Shown here piece after piece: positions 6,588-6,677 of a DNA stretch of 6,677 bases. The notes under the pieces were generated by a model. It worked only from the letters and a program-made list of their open reading frames with translations, did no database searches and was not told the origin of the DNA. Within the stretch, counting starts at the first letter, position 1; each line of letters begins with the position of its first letter. A program made the translations under genes and the position numbers. Source of the stretch: Candidatus Zhuqueibacterota bacterium (GTDB lineage Bacteria > Zhuqueibacterota > Zhuqueibacteria > Thermofontimicrobiales > Thiofontviventaceae); NCBI GenBank assembly GCA_014729735.1, contig WJJN01000495.1, positions 1-6,677 on the forward strand, written 5' to 3'.

Positions 6588-6672
6588 AGATCAATACGAG
6601 ATTTTCGGGATTACAAGGACTTCGGAAATCTGATTCTGAAAAGGGAATTCAAAACTAAAGAAAGGTTATATT

Positions 6673-6677
6673 ATGAA
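6673..6677 (+). CDS. Start of a downstream gene, cut by the window edge
   Basis: An ATG at 6673-6675 follows the SD-like AAAGG (6661-6665) by 7 nt, the usual layout of a translation start, 85 nt after the proC stop codon. Only five bases are inside the window, so the product cannot be identified. Same strand and close spacing suggest it is transcribed with proC. Confidence 0.4.

Noticed and set aside
6599..6631. Hairpin after proC as a terminator
   Set aside because: The stem (AGATTTTC with GGAAATCT) relies partly on G-U pairs, has a long loop, and is not followed by a T-run; an SD and ATG follow soon after.

Overview
The window holds six complete protein genes, the first bases of a probable seventh at the right edge, and two informative intergenic regions. 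Moderate GC with AT-rich spacers, the ProC sequence type (GACGIAF and PRGCT variants, as I remember them from Bacteroidota and related phyla) and the carbamoyltransferase/SxtJ/DUF5989 trio suggest a free-living Gram-negative bacterium of the FCB superphylum or a neighbouring candidate phylum. Good Shine-Dalgarno sequences and TTGACA/TATAAT-like promoters argue against a typical Bacteroidota genome. A Calditrichota- or KSB1-like lineage would fit, but this is inference.

Left part, minus strand (2423 down to 13): a three-gene operon. It encodes a NodU/TobZ/SxtI-type carbamoyltransferase, an SxtJ-family membrane protein with about three TM segments, and a 52-residue single-TM DUF5989 protein. 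Gene spacings are 4 and 13 nt. The order and sizes match sxtI-sxtJ-sxtK of the cyanobacterial saxitoxin cluster, but nothing else here belongs to saxitoxin synthesis. The trio therefore looks like a stand-alone, membrane-linked carbamoylation module whose substrate is unknown.

Middle, plus strand (2638 to 5565): a secreted GH13 alpha-amylase/neopullulanase-like enzyme followed after 51 nt by a LacI-family regulator. The GH13 gene has a near-consensus sigma70 promoter (TTGACA-17-TATACT). Just downstream of its -10 box lies a perfect 14-bp palindrome, TGGAAGTGCTTCCA, of the LacI-operator type. The simplest model is a small alpha-glucan operon in which the second gene represses the first, and itself, at this site until an oligosaccharide inducer appears.

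Right part (5566 to 6677): a 191-bp spacer with a good promoter (TTGGAA-17-TATAAT) and a nested 33-bp palindrome in the predicted leader. It is followed by proC (pyrroline-5-carboxylate reductase), read from a TTG start behind a clear SD. After proC, an SD and ATG at the very end mark the next gene, which is cut by the window. I saw no tRNA, rRNA, CRISPR array, insertion sequence or attachment site.
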